Positions 43,958 to 54,154 of a stretch of DNA of 64,000 bases are shown one piece after another. Source of the stretch: Asticcacaulis sp. UBA2476 (GTDB lineage: Bacteria > Pseudomonadota > Alphaproteobacteria > Caulobacterales > Caulobacteraceae); assembly GCA_002342035.1 (NCBI GenBank), contig DDPE01000001.1:40821-104820 (forward strand), read 5' to 3'. The notes below the pieces were generated by a model that saw nothing but the letters and a program-made list of their open reading frames with translations, was not told the DNA's origin and ran no database searches. The position numbers and the translations under genes were made by a program. Every line of letters starts with the position of its first letter. Positions within the stretch are counted from its first letter, which is position 1.

Positions 43958-44229
43958 CGGTTGGGGATATCCGGATAAAATGTTTGATGAGACTAAAAGC
44001 TTTAAAACAGACGCTTTTTTGACGACTTCGGACGCTAAGATCAAGCTGAAAACCAAAAAACGCACCCAAAACCTGAGCTTGCCTGATTATCGTCAGGGAA
44101 GGAGCATTTATGCACGAAAAAACACTTAACCTTTGCGGGCGTTTGTGGGCATAAACCCTCACATAAGGGTGTTGGAGCGCACATACCGCGCCGTTTTACG
44201 CCCAGATTCTGGATACCGGAGTACATATA
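43958..44229. promoter_or_regulatory. Divergent lptF/pepA intergenic region
   Basis: 272 bases that must hold the promoters of both operons. On the plus strand it contains a short upstream frame with a strong ribosome site (44110-44154), then a small hairpin ACCCT/AGGGT (44155-44170), before the pepA ribosome site CCGGAG. Confidence 0.5.
44110..44154 (+). CDS. Possible 14-residue leader peptide upstream of pepA
   Basis: ATG with AAGGAG exactly 5 bases upstream opens a frame coding MHEKTLNLCGRLWA and then TAA. The ribosome site is the strongest in the region and better than that of pepA itself. A hairpin (44155-44170) begins at the stop codon. Three Leu, one Trp and one Cys are present, but there is no run of one amino acid as in a classical attenuator. 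Whether it is translated or controls pepA is unknown. Confidence 0.35.
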   Translation: MHEKTLNLCGRLWA

Positions 44230-45705
44230 ATGCACATTCAACTGGCCACCCAATATCCCGAAAACCATGCCTTGGCCGTTCTGATCGGTGATGGTGACGC
44301 GCTAAGCGCCGGGGCTGAAAAGCTTAATACCATTTCGTCGGGCTATATTCTGGGCAGTCTGAAAAAGCTGGGTTTCAAATCCGCCAAGGGTAAGGTGCAG
44401 ATTTTGAGCGCTCTGCCGGATCAGCCCTATACGGCGCTGGCGGTACTGGCCGCGGGCGATCTGGCGGGCCTCAAGGGAACCGATGTTGAATCCGTAGCCG
44501 CCAGCCTTTATCACGCCACAAAATCGGCAGGGTTTGCGGATCTGGCGATTGATATGGGCAGCTTTCCGGCTGAGCAGGTCGCCCACGCCATGTTTGCCCT
44601 GACCCTGGCCAGCTACCGGTTTGATAAATATTTCGGTGCCGCCAAGCTTGAAAAGGCACCGTCACTGAAATCCGTGACCCTGATCTGTGATGATGTGGCA
44701 GAAGTTGAAGCCGCTTATGCGCCGCTGAAAGCGATTGCCGACGGCGTCATCGTGGCGCGTGATCTGGTGTCGGAACCCGCCAATGTGCTTTACCCGCAAT
44801 CCTATGCCGACCGCATCAAGGGCTTTGAATCGCTTGGCCTCAAGGTTGAGGTTCTGGGGGAAGACGAGATGACAAAGCTCGGTATGTTCTCACTTTTGGG
44901 CGTGGGCTTAGGCTCGCGCAAAGAGTCCAAACTGGTGGTCATGCAATGGCTGGGCGCGGACGATAAAGCCGCGCAACCGGTGGCTTTTGTGGGCAAGGGT
45001 GTCACCTTCGATACCGGCGGCATTTCGATCAAGCCTGCCGAAGGCATGGAAGACATGAAGTGGGACATGGGCGGGTCGGCCACGGTCGTCGGCACAATGG
45101 TGGCGCTGGCCGGGCGCAAAGCCAAGGTCAATGCGATTGGCGTCGTAGGGCTTGTCGAAAACATGCCTGACGGCAATGCCCAACGTCCGGGCGATGTGGT
45201 CACCGCTATGTCGGGTACGACGATCGAGGTCATCAATACCGATGCCGAAGGCCGCCTCGTTCTGGCCGATGCTTTGTGGTACACGCAAGACCGCTTTAAG
45301 CCGCAGTTCATGATTGATCTGGCGACCCTGACCGGGGCCATGATCATAGCCCTCGGCATGGATTATGCCGGTGTTTTCAGTAACAACGATGATTTAGCTG
45401 AGAAAATATCTGAAGCATCTAAGTCGGTATTGGAAAACACCTGGCGTATGCCATTGCCGACCCAGTATGAGAAGCAGATCGATTCCAAAATCGCTGACAT
45501 ACGCAACATCGGTGGCCGCCCCGGCGGCTCGATCACGGCGGCTTTGTTCCTGCAACGCTTCGTCAATAATGTACCGTGGGCGCATCTGGATATCGCGCCG
45601 ACCGCCTGGACCAATGAACAGCGCCTGCCGACCGTGCCGGAAGGTGCTACCGGCTGGGGCGTGCGTACGCTTGATGCGCTGGTCAAGGCGCATTACGAAG
45701 TCTAA
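44230..45705 (+). CDS. pepA: Leucyl aminopeptidase (M17)
   Basis: A 491-residue two-zinc aminopeptidase removing N-terminal residues from peptides. The C-terminal catalytic domain has VGKGVTFDTGGISIKP (~255) with the metal-binding Lys and Asp, MKWDMGGSATVVG and NTDAEGRLVLADAL (~340). The N-terminal domain is less conserved, as usual; in some bacteria PepA also binds DNA. holC begins 3 bases after the stop. Confidence 0.96.
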   Translation: MHIQLATQYPENHALAVLIGDGDALSAGAEKLNTISSGYILGSLKKLGFKSAKGKVQILSALPDQPYTALAVLAAGDLAGLKGTDVESVAASLYHATKSAGFADLAIDMGSFPAEQVAHAMFALTLASYRFDKYFGAAKLEKAPSLKSVTLICDDVAEVEAAYAPLKAIADGVIVARDLVSEPANVLYPQSYADRIKGFESLGLKVEVLGEDEMTKLGMFSLLGVGLGSRKESKLVVMQWLGADDKAAQPVAFVGKGVTFDTGGISIKPAEGMEDMKWDMGGSATVVGTMVALAGRKAKVNAIGVVGLVENMPDGNAQRPGDVVTAMSGTTIEVINTDAEGRLVLADALWYTQDRFKPQFMIDLATLTGAMIIALGMDYAGVFSNNDDLAEKISEASKSVLENTWRMPLPTQYEKQIDSKIADIRNIGGRPGGSITAALFLQRFVNNVPWAHLDIAPTAWTNEQRLPTVPEGATGWGVRTLDALVKAHYEV

Positions 45706-45708
45706 TTA

Positions 45709-46158
45709 ATGACAGAAATCTGGTTCTATCATCTGGAGACGACCGCGCTTAAGGCGGCGCTGCCCGATTTGCTGGAAAAAACCTTGCAACGCGGGTGGCG
45801 CGCCTATGTGCTGGGGCAGGATGATGATCTGCTGGAGGAACTGAACACACACCTGTGGGCCTACCGCGATGAGGCGTTTCTGGGCCACGGTCTGGAAACC
45901 GCAGAGTTTGCGGATCGTCAGCCAATTTTGTTAGGTAAAACCGGTGGCCGGGCCAATGATGCGCAGGTGCTGTTTTCGGTCACAACGGGCGATCTGCCGG
46001 ACTTGACGGCCTATCAGCGCTGCCTGATTGTGTTTGAAGGCCGCGATGATGCTCATATCGGGTGGGCGCGGGCGCAGTGGAAGCAATTGAAAACGCAGAA
46101 TTTTGACATGGCCTACTGGAAACAGAATGATCTGGGCCGCTGGGAGAAGATGCAATGA
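45709..46158 (+). CDS. holC: DNA polymerase III chi subunit
   Basis: A 149-residue subunit that links the clamp loader to SSB. The start MTEIWFYHLETTALKAALPDLLEKTLQRGW, seen here as the WFYHLE and LPDLLEKTL blocks, and the VLGQDDDLLEELNTHLW and FLGHG motifs are typical. The pepA-holC pairing is widely conserved. Its stop overlaps the start of the next gene by 4 bases. Confidence 0.93.
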   Translation: MTEIWFYHLETTALKAALPDLLEKTLQRGWRAYVLGQDDDLLEELNTHLWAYRDEAFLGHGLETAEFADRQPILLGKTGGRANDAQVLFSVTTGDLPDLTAYQRCLIVFEGRDDAHIGWARAQWKQLKTQNFDMAYWKQNDLGRWEKMQ

Positions 46159-46505
46159 CACTTAAACTTAAGCTTATCATGGCAGTGGTAGCACTCGCTC
46201 TGGTCTCCTGTGCCAGTCCGGCACCCGCACCAGCCCCCGTGCCCAACCAAACCATGAAACCAATCCCCAATCCGCCGGAACCCAAGCCGGAGCGTCCGCG
46301 CGCTGACAATAATGATCAGTGCGGTGCCAAGGCGCTTCAGTATCTGGTCGGTAAGCCCCGCACCGAAATACCGGTGCCGGTTAATCCTTCAAAGCGCCGC
46401 GTGCTGTGTTCGACCTGTGCCGCGACCATGGATTACCGCGAAGACCGTCAAACGATTACCTTTGATGTGAATACAGGGATCATCCAATCCATTCGCTGCG
46501 GGTAA
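46155..46505 (+). CDS. Peptidase inhibitor I78 family lipoprotein
   Basis: A 116-residue protein. The signal sequence ends in the lipobox LVSC (Cys ~19), followed by a Pro-rich linker (APAPAPVPNQ). The C-terminal I78 domain starts at DQCGAKALQYLVGKPR and contains VPVNPSKRRVLCSTC, MDYREDR and the ending IIQSIRCG. I78 members inhibit serine peptidases. It is translationally coupled to holC. Two exported serine peptidases in this window (S9 and S46) are possible, but unproven, targets. Confidence 0.85.
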   Translation: MTLKLKLIMAVVALALVSCASPAPAPAPVPNQTMKPIPNPPEPKPERPRADNNDQCGAKALQYLVGKPRTEIPVPVNPSKRRVLCSTCAATMDYREDRQTITFDVNTGIIQSIRCG

Positions 46506-46544
46506 AAAGGCGGTATTTGGCGATCTAATACGCAGTCTGCGCTT

Positions 46545-46566
46545 GCAGGTACTTAGGTGTACCTGC
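46545..46566 (+). terminator. Hairpin after the I78 gene
   Basis: GCAGGTAC / GTACCTGC are perfect 8-bp arms around TTAGGT. There is no T-run, so if it terminates transcription it needs Rho. It lies between the convergent I78 and ABC-F genes. Confidence 0.4.
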
Positions 46567-46627
46567 GGCGCTTGTCGGCTATTATCTCACTCAAATCTCA
46601 CCTTTTTACAGCTTGGTGTGAAGGGTT

Positions 46628-48523
<1,896 letters not shown>

Positions 48524-48631
48524 AAAACGGATACTTAAACAGGTTATAGGGCTTGGCGAAATCGGAATGCCTCGCTATAAGCCAGCCCAAGTTAAACGCC
48601 AAACGAATTTGGCCAAAATCGGAACCTACAT

Positions 48632-49048
48632 ATGTCACGCACCTTTTCTATCCTTAAGCCCGACGCCACCCGCCGTAACCTGACCGGCAAGATCAACGCC
48701 GTCATCGAAGAGGCTGGTCTGCGCATTGTGGCGCAAAAGCGCGTTAAGCTGTCGACGGCTCAGGCTGAAGCTTTTTACGGCGTGCACAAAGAGCGTCCGT
48801 TCTTTGGTGAACTGGTCGGTCAAATGACGGCTGAACCGGTTGTAGTTCAGGTTCTGGAAGCTGACGACGCTGTGCCAAAGTACCGTGAAGTCATGGGCGC
48901 CACCAACCCTGAGCAGGCCGCTGACGGCACGATCCGCAAGCTGTTTGCTCTGTCGATTGGTGAAAACTCGGTCCACGGTTCGGATTCGGATGAGAACGCC
49001 GCGATTGAAATCGCGCAGTTCTTTACGGACGCTGAAATCGTCGGTTAA
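48632..49048 (+). CDS. ndk: Nucleoside diphosphate kinase
   Basis: A 138-residue kinase equilibrating nucleoside di- and triphosphates. It has RTFSILKPDATRRN at the N-terminus, KERPFFGELVGQM (~52) and the phosphohistidine in NSVHGSDSDENA (His ~115). Normal length. It is followed by a composite 3' element with a perfect terminator hairpin. Confidence 0.98.
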   Translation: MSRTFSILKPDATRRNLTGKINAVIEEAGLRIVAQKRVKLSTAQAEAFYGVHKERPFFGELVGQMTAEPVVVQVLEADDAVPKYREVMGATNPEQAADGTIRKLFALSIGENSVHGSDSDENAAIEIAQFFTDAEIVG

Positions 49049-49055
49049 TAATTTA

Positions 49056-49162
49056 CGGGGCGTGGGGTCTGTGACCCCGCATCTTCTAACCAATAAAAAA
49101 GCCCCATCATTAGATGGGGCTTTTTTATTGGACAGGAAAGGCATGGGGCCATTGGCCCCAAA
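49056..49162. repeat. Composite palindromic element at the ndk / S46 peptidase convergent junction
   Basis: Three hairpins in a row. Left: GGGGCGTGGGGTC-TGT-GACCCC (49059-49080). Centre: a terminator with 18-bp arms (49091-49130). Right: TGGGGCCA-T-TGGCCCCA (49144-49160). The same modules recur at 61281-61403, with the GGGGTC and GGGGCC cores exchanged and one inverted. Confidence 0.7.
49091..49130 (+). terminator. Bidirectional terminator between ndk and the S46 peptidase gene
   Basis: CAATAAAAAAGCCCCATC and its exact complement surround a 4-base ATTA loop, giving an 18-bp perfect stem with A-run and T-run on either side. It therefore serves both convergent genes. Confidence 0.95.
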
Positions 49163-49171
49163 CCTCATGAG

Positions 49172-51232
49172 TTATTTCCCCGTCAATTCGGCCAACAACG
49201 CCTTACGGTCATAAACCGTCTTCAGCGCTTCCGCGATGGCCGAAGATGACACCACAACCGTGCGGTTGAGCGTCCCGTCATAGTAATAGGCACCACCCAA
49301 AGAGTGGATGTTGCCATCAAACGCCGCCCCAATCACTTCGCCCTTAGCATTGATAACCGGAGAGCCGGAATTGCCGCCGATGATGTCGTTGGTGGTCACA
49401 TAGTTGAACACCTTCGATTTATCGACCTTGGGTTCCGCAGTCTTCCATGACGTGGCCAGTTCATACGGTTCAACACCGGTGGCGCGCTCATATAGACCGG
49501 CAATATCGGTAAACGGCGTGATCTTCACCCCGCGATAGTCCCAACCCGTGACCTTGCCGTAGGATAGCCGAAGGGAGAAGGTTGCGTCCGGATAGGTCGA
49601 GGTGGCATAGGCCTTGAACCGGATTTTGGCTATCTTTTCTGACGCAATGCGGGTCGGGCCGGTCACGCGGGCTTCATATTGCTTGCGCACGGCCAGAGCC
49701 TCGTCGTCGATTTTCAACGCCCATTGGATCATCGGATCGTCGGACGCTTGAACCGCCGCCAAACCGCCATCCATCAGTTGTTTGCGATAGGCGACATCGG
49801 TCAGCTTGGTGCCATCGATCAGGCGCTTGGCCAGAGCTTCCGGCGATTCCTTACCCAGCAGCAGCTTGGTCACGGGCGAATCTGCGGTCAGATATTCGCG
49901 GGCTTTCAGCAAGCGGAACTCAAGCTGAATCTGATCGAGCGGCTTTTCAACTGGCGACGGGTTCAGCAATCGCTTTTCAAGGGCGGGCAGGCGGCTGTCG
50001 GCAAATTCTGGCAGGCGTTCAGTTGACGGTTTTGGCTTTTCCTTAGCCAGACGCACAATCGTGCGCGCCGTCGCAAACAGGGATGAACTGGTCGGCGCGG
50101 ACTCCAGGAAGAAATAAGGAAAATAGAGATCGCCCACATCCTTTTGAGCGGCGGCGATATCGGCCCACGGATCGCCGAAGGCGGCCTTATCCTCAGCCGT
50201 CATACCGGCCTTCAGCGCAGTTTCTTCGGCGCGCTTGGCATCCATGATGGCAGGGTTATTCAGCGCCAGTTGCTGGCCGTAAAAGACTTTAAAACCGTTC
50301 TCAAGCGAGGTTAGGGGATCGGTGCCGATGCGCTTGTTCTCATCGCTTTGGGCCATGAACTGAATGATCCGGCCGCGCAGTTCCGAGCGTTGAAGCTGGG
50401 ATGCTGGAATCAGTAGGTCGCGGTTGGTCTCAAGCTGCGCGACCGTCATCAGACGCTGCGTCGTGCCCGGATTGCCGGCTACGAAGGTGACGTCATTTTC
50501 CTTCGGCGCATTCGGGCTAAATTTCAAATAGTTGGGCGTTGTAACGACCTTGCCGTTTTCATAAATTCGCAGGAAACCGGCATCTAGGTTGTAGCGCGGG
50601 AAGTTAAAATTATCCGGATCACCGCCGAAGAAACCGGATTTATATTCCGGGTAGAACACCAGCCGCACATCTGAATAGCGGCGGTACTTATAGAGCTTAT
50701 ATTCGCCGCCCTGATAGAAGCTGATGACCTGACAGCGAATGGTCTGATCGGTGCCGCACCCGGCTTTTTCCAGTTCCGACGCCTTGGCGTTCATCGCTTT
50801 TACGAAGGCTTCTCCGGTCAGGCCTGACGTTGCGGCATTGATATCCTTAGTCACATCGCTGATGCCGGTCAGGATTTCAGCCGACTGGCCGGGGCAGGTC
50901 TTTTCTTCGGTGCGGGCGGCGGTGAAGAAGCCCTTTTGGGTATAGTCATTTTCCGCTGACGACAGGTCCTGCGCACAGGCAATGACGCAGTGGGCATTAG
51001 TGAGCACTAGACCTTCGGGAGATACGACCGAGGCCGAGCAGTTCGATAACCGCACGGCGGCTGACTGGATGTGATTAAGCCACTTGGCGTCGATCTTGGT
51101 GCCGTAGGTTTCATTGACCTTGGCGGCGGGGAAGTTGTCAAACGTCCACATGCCTTCTTCGGCTTGGGCGGATGTGGCGGCCATCAGGGCCAGAGTAGTG
51201 GACGCAACTAACGCGACTTTAAACTTGGGCAT
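49172..51232 (-). CDS. S46 family dipeptidyl peptidase (DPP7-like)
   Basis: A 686-residue exported serine peptidase removing dipeptides from N-termini. The signal peptide (~1-24) ends TSAQA-EEG, and the mature part starts with the family motif EEGMWTFDNFP. The catalytic His is in LTNAHC (~81) and the Ser in GGNSGSPV (~622). Eighteen residues after this Ser is a Gly (FDGN), the position that is Gly in DPP7 (hydrophobic P1) and Arg in DPP11 (acidic P1), so DPP7-like specificity is expected. ATG 51232 is chosen for the signal peptide; GGA lies upstream. Downstream of purN on the same strand. Confidence 0.92.
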   Translation of the reverse strand: MPKFKVALVASTTLALMAATSAQAEEGMWTFDNFPAAKVNETYGTKIDAKWLNHIQSAAVRLSNCSASVVSPEGLVLTNAHCVIACAQDLSSAENDYTQKGFFTAARTEEKTCPGQSAEILTGISDVTKDINAATSGLTGEAFVKAMNAKASELEKAGCGTDQTIRCQVISFYQGGEYKLYKYRRYSDVRLVFYPEYKSGFFGGDPDNFNFPRYNLDAGFLRIYENGKVVTTPNYLKFSPNAPKENDVTFVAGNPGTTQRLMTVAQLETNRDLLIPASQLQRSELRGRIIQFMAQSDENKRIGTDPLTSLENGFKVFYGQQLALNNPAIMDAKRAEETALKAGMTAEDKAAFGDPWADIAAAQKDVGDLYFPYFFLESAPTSSSLFATARTIVRLAKEKPKPSTERLPEFADSRLPALEKRLLNPSPVEKPLDQIQLEFRLLKAREYLTADSPVTKLLLGKESPEALAKRLIDGTKLTDVAYRKQLMDGGLAAVQASDDPMIQWALKIDDEALAVRKQYEARVTGPTRIASEKIAKIRFKAYATSTYPDATFSLRLSYGKVTGWDYRGVKITPFTDIAGLYERATGVEPYELATSWKTAEPKVDKSKVFNYVTTNDIIGGNSGSPVINAKGEVIGAAFDGNIHSLGGAYYYDGTLNRTVVVSSSAIAEALKTVYDRKALLAELTGK

Positions 51233-51319
51233 ACTGCTAATCCGTACGATTATTAACTGTACCGATTGATAGTGCATATGCCGGATCAGGCAACCGCTTT
51301 ATGTTAATTATGAAACTTT

Positions 51320-51898
51320 TTAACGCGTGTAGAGGTGGCGTACAGCGGCAGGATAGAGCCTATGCTCCTCGATCAAAACGCGGGCGGCCAGATCATCAGG
51401 TGTATCGCCCTCAAGAATCGGCACCTGTGCCTGAAGGATGATGTCGCCGTCGTCGACTCCTTCGGACACCCAGTGAACCGTGCAGCCACCAAAGCTGTCA
51501 CCGGCGGCAATGGCGCGTTCGTGAGTATGCAGGCCCTTATATTTCGGCAGCAGGGACGGGTGGATATTGATCATCTTACCCGCCCACTGGCCCACCAGAT
51601 AAGGCGTAAGGATGCGCATATAGCCAGCCAGACAGATCAGTTCGATGCCCGCGGCCTTGAGTGCTTTATCAATTTCGCGCTCATGGGCCTCACGGTCTTT
51701 GCCGAACGGCCTATGATCAATGGCAAGCGTGGCAATGCCCTGAGAGGTCGCCCACTCTAAGCCAGCCGCCGCCGGATCATTGGAGACCACCAGCGTAAAC
51801 TCGACCGGGAAATCGGCGGCGCGTGACGCTTCGACCAGCGCCATCATGTTAGAGCCGCGACCGGAAATAAAGATCGCAGCTTTAGGCTTGGAGGTCAT
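51320..51898 (-). CDS. purN: Phosphoribosylglycinamide formyltransferase
   Basis: A 192-residue enzyme transferring formyl from 10-formyl-THF to GAR in purine synthesis. It has FISGRGSNMMAL (~10), NDPAAAGLEWA, LAGYMRILTPYLV and the active-site NIHPSLLPKYKGLHTHERAI (Asn and His, ~107-126), with SEGVDDGDIILQ following. Its start overlaps the purM stop by one base (TAATG). Confidence 0.97.
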   Translation of the reverse strand: MTSKPKAAIFISGRGSNMMALVEASRAADFPVEFTLVVSNDPAAAGLEWATSQGIATLAIDHRPFGKDREAHEREIDKALKAAGIELICLAGYMRILTPYLVGQWAGKMINIHPSLLPKYKGLHTHERAIAAGDSFGGCTVHWVSEGVDDGDIILQAQVPILEGDTPDDLAARVLIEEHRLYPAAVRHLYTR

Positions 51899-52938
51899 TA
51901 CGCGTCCGCCAGTTGACCGCAGACAAAGGCATCTTCACCGGCATTCAGAAGTGCTGCCAGAACCGCATCGGCATTAGCCGGGTCGACATAGAGCACAAAC
52001 CCGATCCCGCAGTTAAAGGTCCGCAGCATCTCATGCTGTTCGATGCCGCCGGTTTCCATCAGCCAGCTAAAGACCGGCGGGAACTCCCATGAGCTATAAT
52101 CAAAATTGGCCACCAAACCTTCGCGGATGGCGCGACCGGGATTTTCGATCAGGCCGCCGCCGGTAATGTGCGCGCCGCCCTTTATCAGACCGGCTTTCAT
52201 CAGGGGCAGGACAGATTTGATATAGATTTTGGTAGGCTCCAGCAGGGCCTGCGCCAGTGTCAGATCTTTGGCGAACGGGGCCGGAGACGACCACGACAGG
52301 CCCGCGACCTCAATGACCTTGCGCACCAGCGAATAACCATTGGAGTGCGGGCCGGATGACCCCAAAGCGATGATCACGTCACCGGCTTTTTGGGTATCAA
52401 GCTTTGGCAGAACCTTGTCACGATCGACCGCGCCGACGCTGAAACCGGCCAGATCATAGTCGTTTTCGCCGTACATGCCCGGCATTTCGGCCGTTTCACC
52501 ACCGACCAGTGCGCAACCCGCGCGCTTGCAGCCTTCGGCGATGCCAGCGACCACGCGCCGGGCGGTATCGACGTCAAGTTTTGAGGTCGCGTAATAATCA
52601 AGGAACATCAGCGGTTCTGCGCCTTGCGCCAGCAGGTCATTGACGCACATGGCGACAAGATCAATACCGACCGTATCATGGCGGTGGGTTTCAATGGCGA
52701 TCTTAAGCTTGGTGCCCACGCCGTCGGTGGTCGTCACCAGCAAAGGATCATCGTAACCGGCAGCTTTCAGGTCGAACAAAGCGCCAAATCCGCCCAGACT
52801 GGCCTCAGCGCCAGACCGGCGCGTGGCCTTGGCCAGCGGCTTAATGGCGTCGACAAGGGCTTCGCCTGCATCAATATCCACGCCCGACTGTGCGTATGTA
52901 AGACCGTTCTTGTGTGTCTTATTCGCCGGTTCCGACAT
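51898..52938 (-). CDS. purM: Phosphoribosylformylglycinamidine cyclo-ligase
   Basis: A 346-residue AIR synthetase. Motifs: GLTYAQSGVDIDAG near the N-terminus, SLGGFGALFDL, TTDGVGTKLKIA (~72), ALVGGETAEMPGMY (~140) and GLIENPGRAI. First gene of the purM-purN pair. Divergent from rnd across a 67-base gap that must hold both promoters. Confidence 0.97.
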   Translation of the reverse strand: MSEPANKTHKNGLTYAQSGVDIDAGEALVDAIKPLAKATRRSGAEASLGGFGALFDLKAAGYDDPLLVTTTDGVGTKLKIAIETHRHDTVGIDLVAMCVNDLLAQGAEPLMFLDYYATSKLDVDTARRVVAGIAEGCKRAGCALVGGETAEMPGMYGENDYDLAGFSVGAVDRDKVLPKLDTQKAGDVIIALGSSGPHSNGYSLVRKVIEVAGLSWSSPAPFAKDLTLAQALLEPTKIYIKSVLPLMKAGLIKGGAHITGGGLIENPGRAIREGLVANFDYSSWEFPPVFSWLMETGGIEQHEMLRTFNCGIGFVLYVDPANADAVLAALLNAGEDAFVCGQLADA

Positions 52939-53005
52939 AAAAACTTACCTTCGATTCTATTATAGGGCTTGCCTAAAGCCCATTGCGATTTGCTATAGCT
53001 ACAAA

Positions 53006-54154
53006 ATGAGTCCAATTACAAACACTGATGAGCTTATTAGCTTCTGTGAGCTGATTTCCAAAGCGCCATTTATCACGGTCGATACCGAATTTATGCGCGA
53101 AACCACCTATTGGCCAAAGCTGTGCCTGATTCAGGCGGCAAGTGCCGATCATGCCGCGATCATCGATCCGTTGGCGAAGGATCTCGATCTTCAGCCGTTT
53201 CTGGATGTGCTGGCCAACCCTGCGATCCTTAAAGTGTTTCACGCCTGCCGTCAGGACATTGAAATCTTTTATAATTTGGGCGTTTTACCTGCGCCTGTGT
53301 TTGATACGCAGGTGGCGGCCATGGCGGCCGGTTACGGCGATCAGGTCGCTTATGATTCGCTGGTGCGGCAGGTATTAAAGGTCGAAATCGACAAGGGTTC
53401 GCGCTTTACCGACTGGTCGCGCCGCCCGCTCAGTGAGCAGCAACTGACCTATGCGCTGGGCGATGTCACCCATCTGGCCAAGGTCTACCCCAAGCTAAAA
53501 GCGTCGCTGGAAAAGGTTGAGCGATTCGAGTGGGTGTCTGAAGAAATGAAGGGCCTGATCGATCCGTCGCTCTATAATACTGATCCGCTTGATGCCTGGC
53601 GGCGGTTGCGGCCGCGCAAATCGTCACCCAAATATCTGGCGGTCTTTGCGCAGACGGCAGCCTGGCGGGAACGCACGGCGCAGGAGCGCGATCAGCCGCG
53701 CGGGCGTATCTTAAAAGATGAGGGTATCGACGAAATCGCCACCCAGCTACCGACTGATCCGGCGGCTTTTGACCGGATGCGCTCGACCCCCAAAGGCTTT
53801 GGCGCGTCGAAATTCGGGGTTGAACTGATCGAGATCATTCAGGCGGCGATCAAAGAACCTGAAAAATTCGCGCCCAAGATGGATAAGTCGGCTCCCCCGG
53901 TTCAGGTGCCCGCGTCGGTGGTGGAACTGCTCAAAGTCTTGCTGCGTATCCGCTGCGAAGAGGAGGGCGTGGCCCCCAAGCTGATCGCGACCGTTGCCGA
54001 ACTGGAAAAGATCGCGCTGGATGACAATGCCGATGTACCGTCCCTGCAAGGGTGGCGTCGCAAGGTGTTTGGTGAGGACGCCCTGCGGCTTAAGCGCGGT
54101 GAATTGGCGCTGGTGCTCAATGGCCCCAAGGTCGAACTGGTAGAGTTGGATTAG
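53006..54154 (+). CDS. rnd: Ribonuclease D
   Basis: A 382-residue 3'-5' exoribonuclease for tRNA maturation. DEDD-type active-site blocks: VDTEFMRETTYWPKLCLIQ (Asp, Glu; ~22), FHACRQDIEIF (~75) and YALGDVTHLAKVY (~150). HRDC domains follow (~205-375). The ATG at 53006 is chosen because upstream in-frame codons run through the purM promoter and are not conserved. The stop overlaps that of convergent ppx by 4 bases. Confidence 0.94.
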   Translation: MSPITNTDELISFCELISKAPFITVDTEFMRETTYWPKLCLIQAASADHAAIIDPLAKDLDLQPFLDVLANPAILKVFHACRQDIEIFYNLGVLPAPVFDTQVAAMAAGYGDQVAYDSLVRQVLKVEIDKGSRFTDWSRRPLSEQQLTYALGDVTHLAKVYPKLKASLEKVERFEWVSEEMKGLIDPSLYNTDPLDAWRRLRPRKSSPKYLAVFAQTAAWRERTAQERDQPRGRILKDEGIDEIATQLPTDPAAFDRMRSTPKGFGASKFGVELIEIIQAAIKEPEKFAPKMDKSAPPVQVPASVVELLKVLLRIRCEEEGVAPKLIATVAELEKIALDDNADVPSLQGWRRKVFGEDALRLKRGELALVLNGPKVELVELD

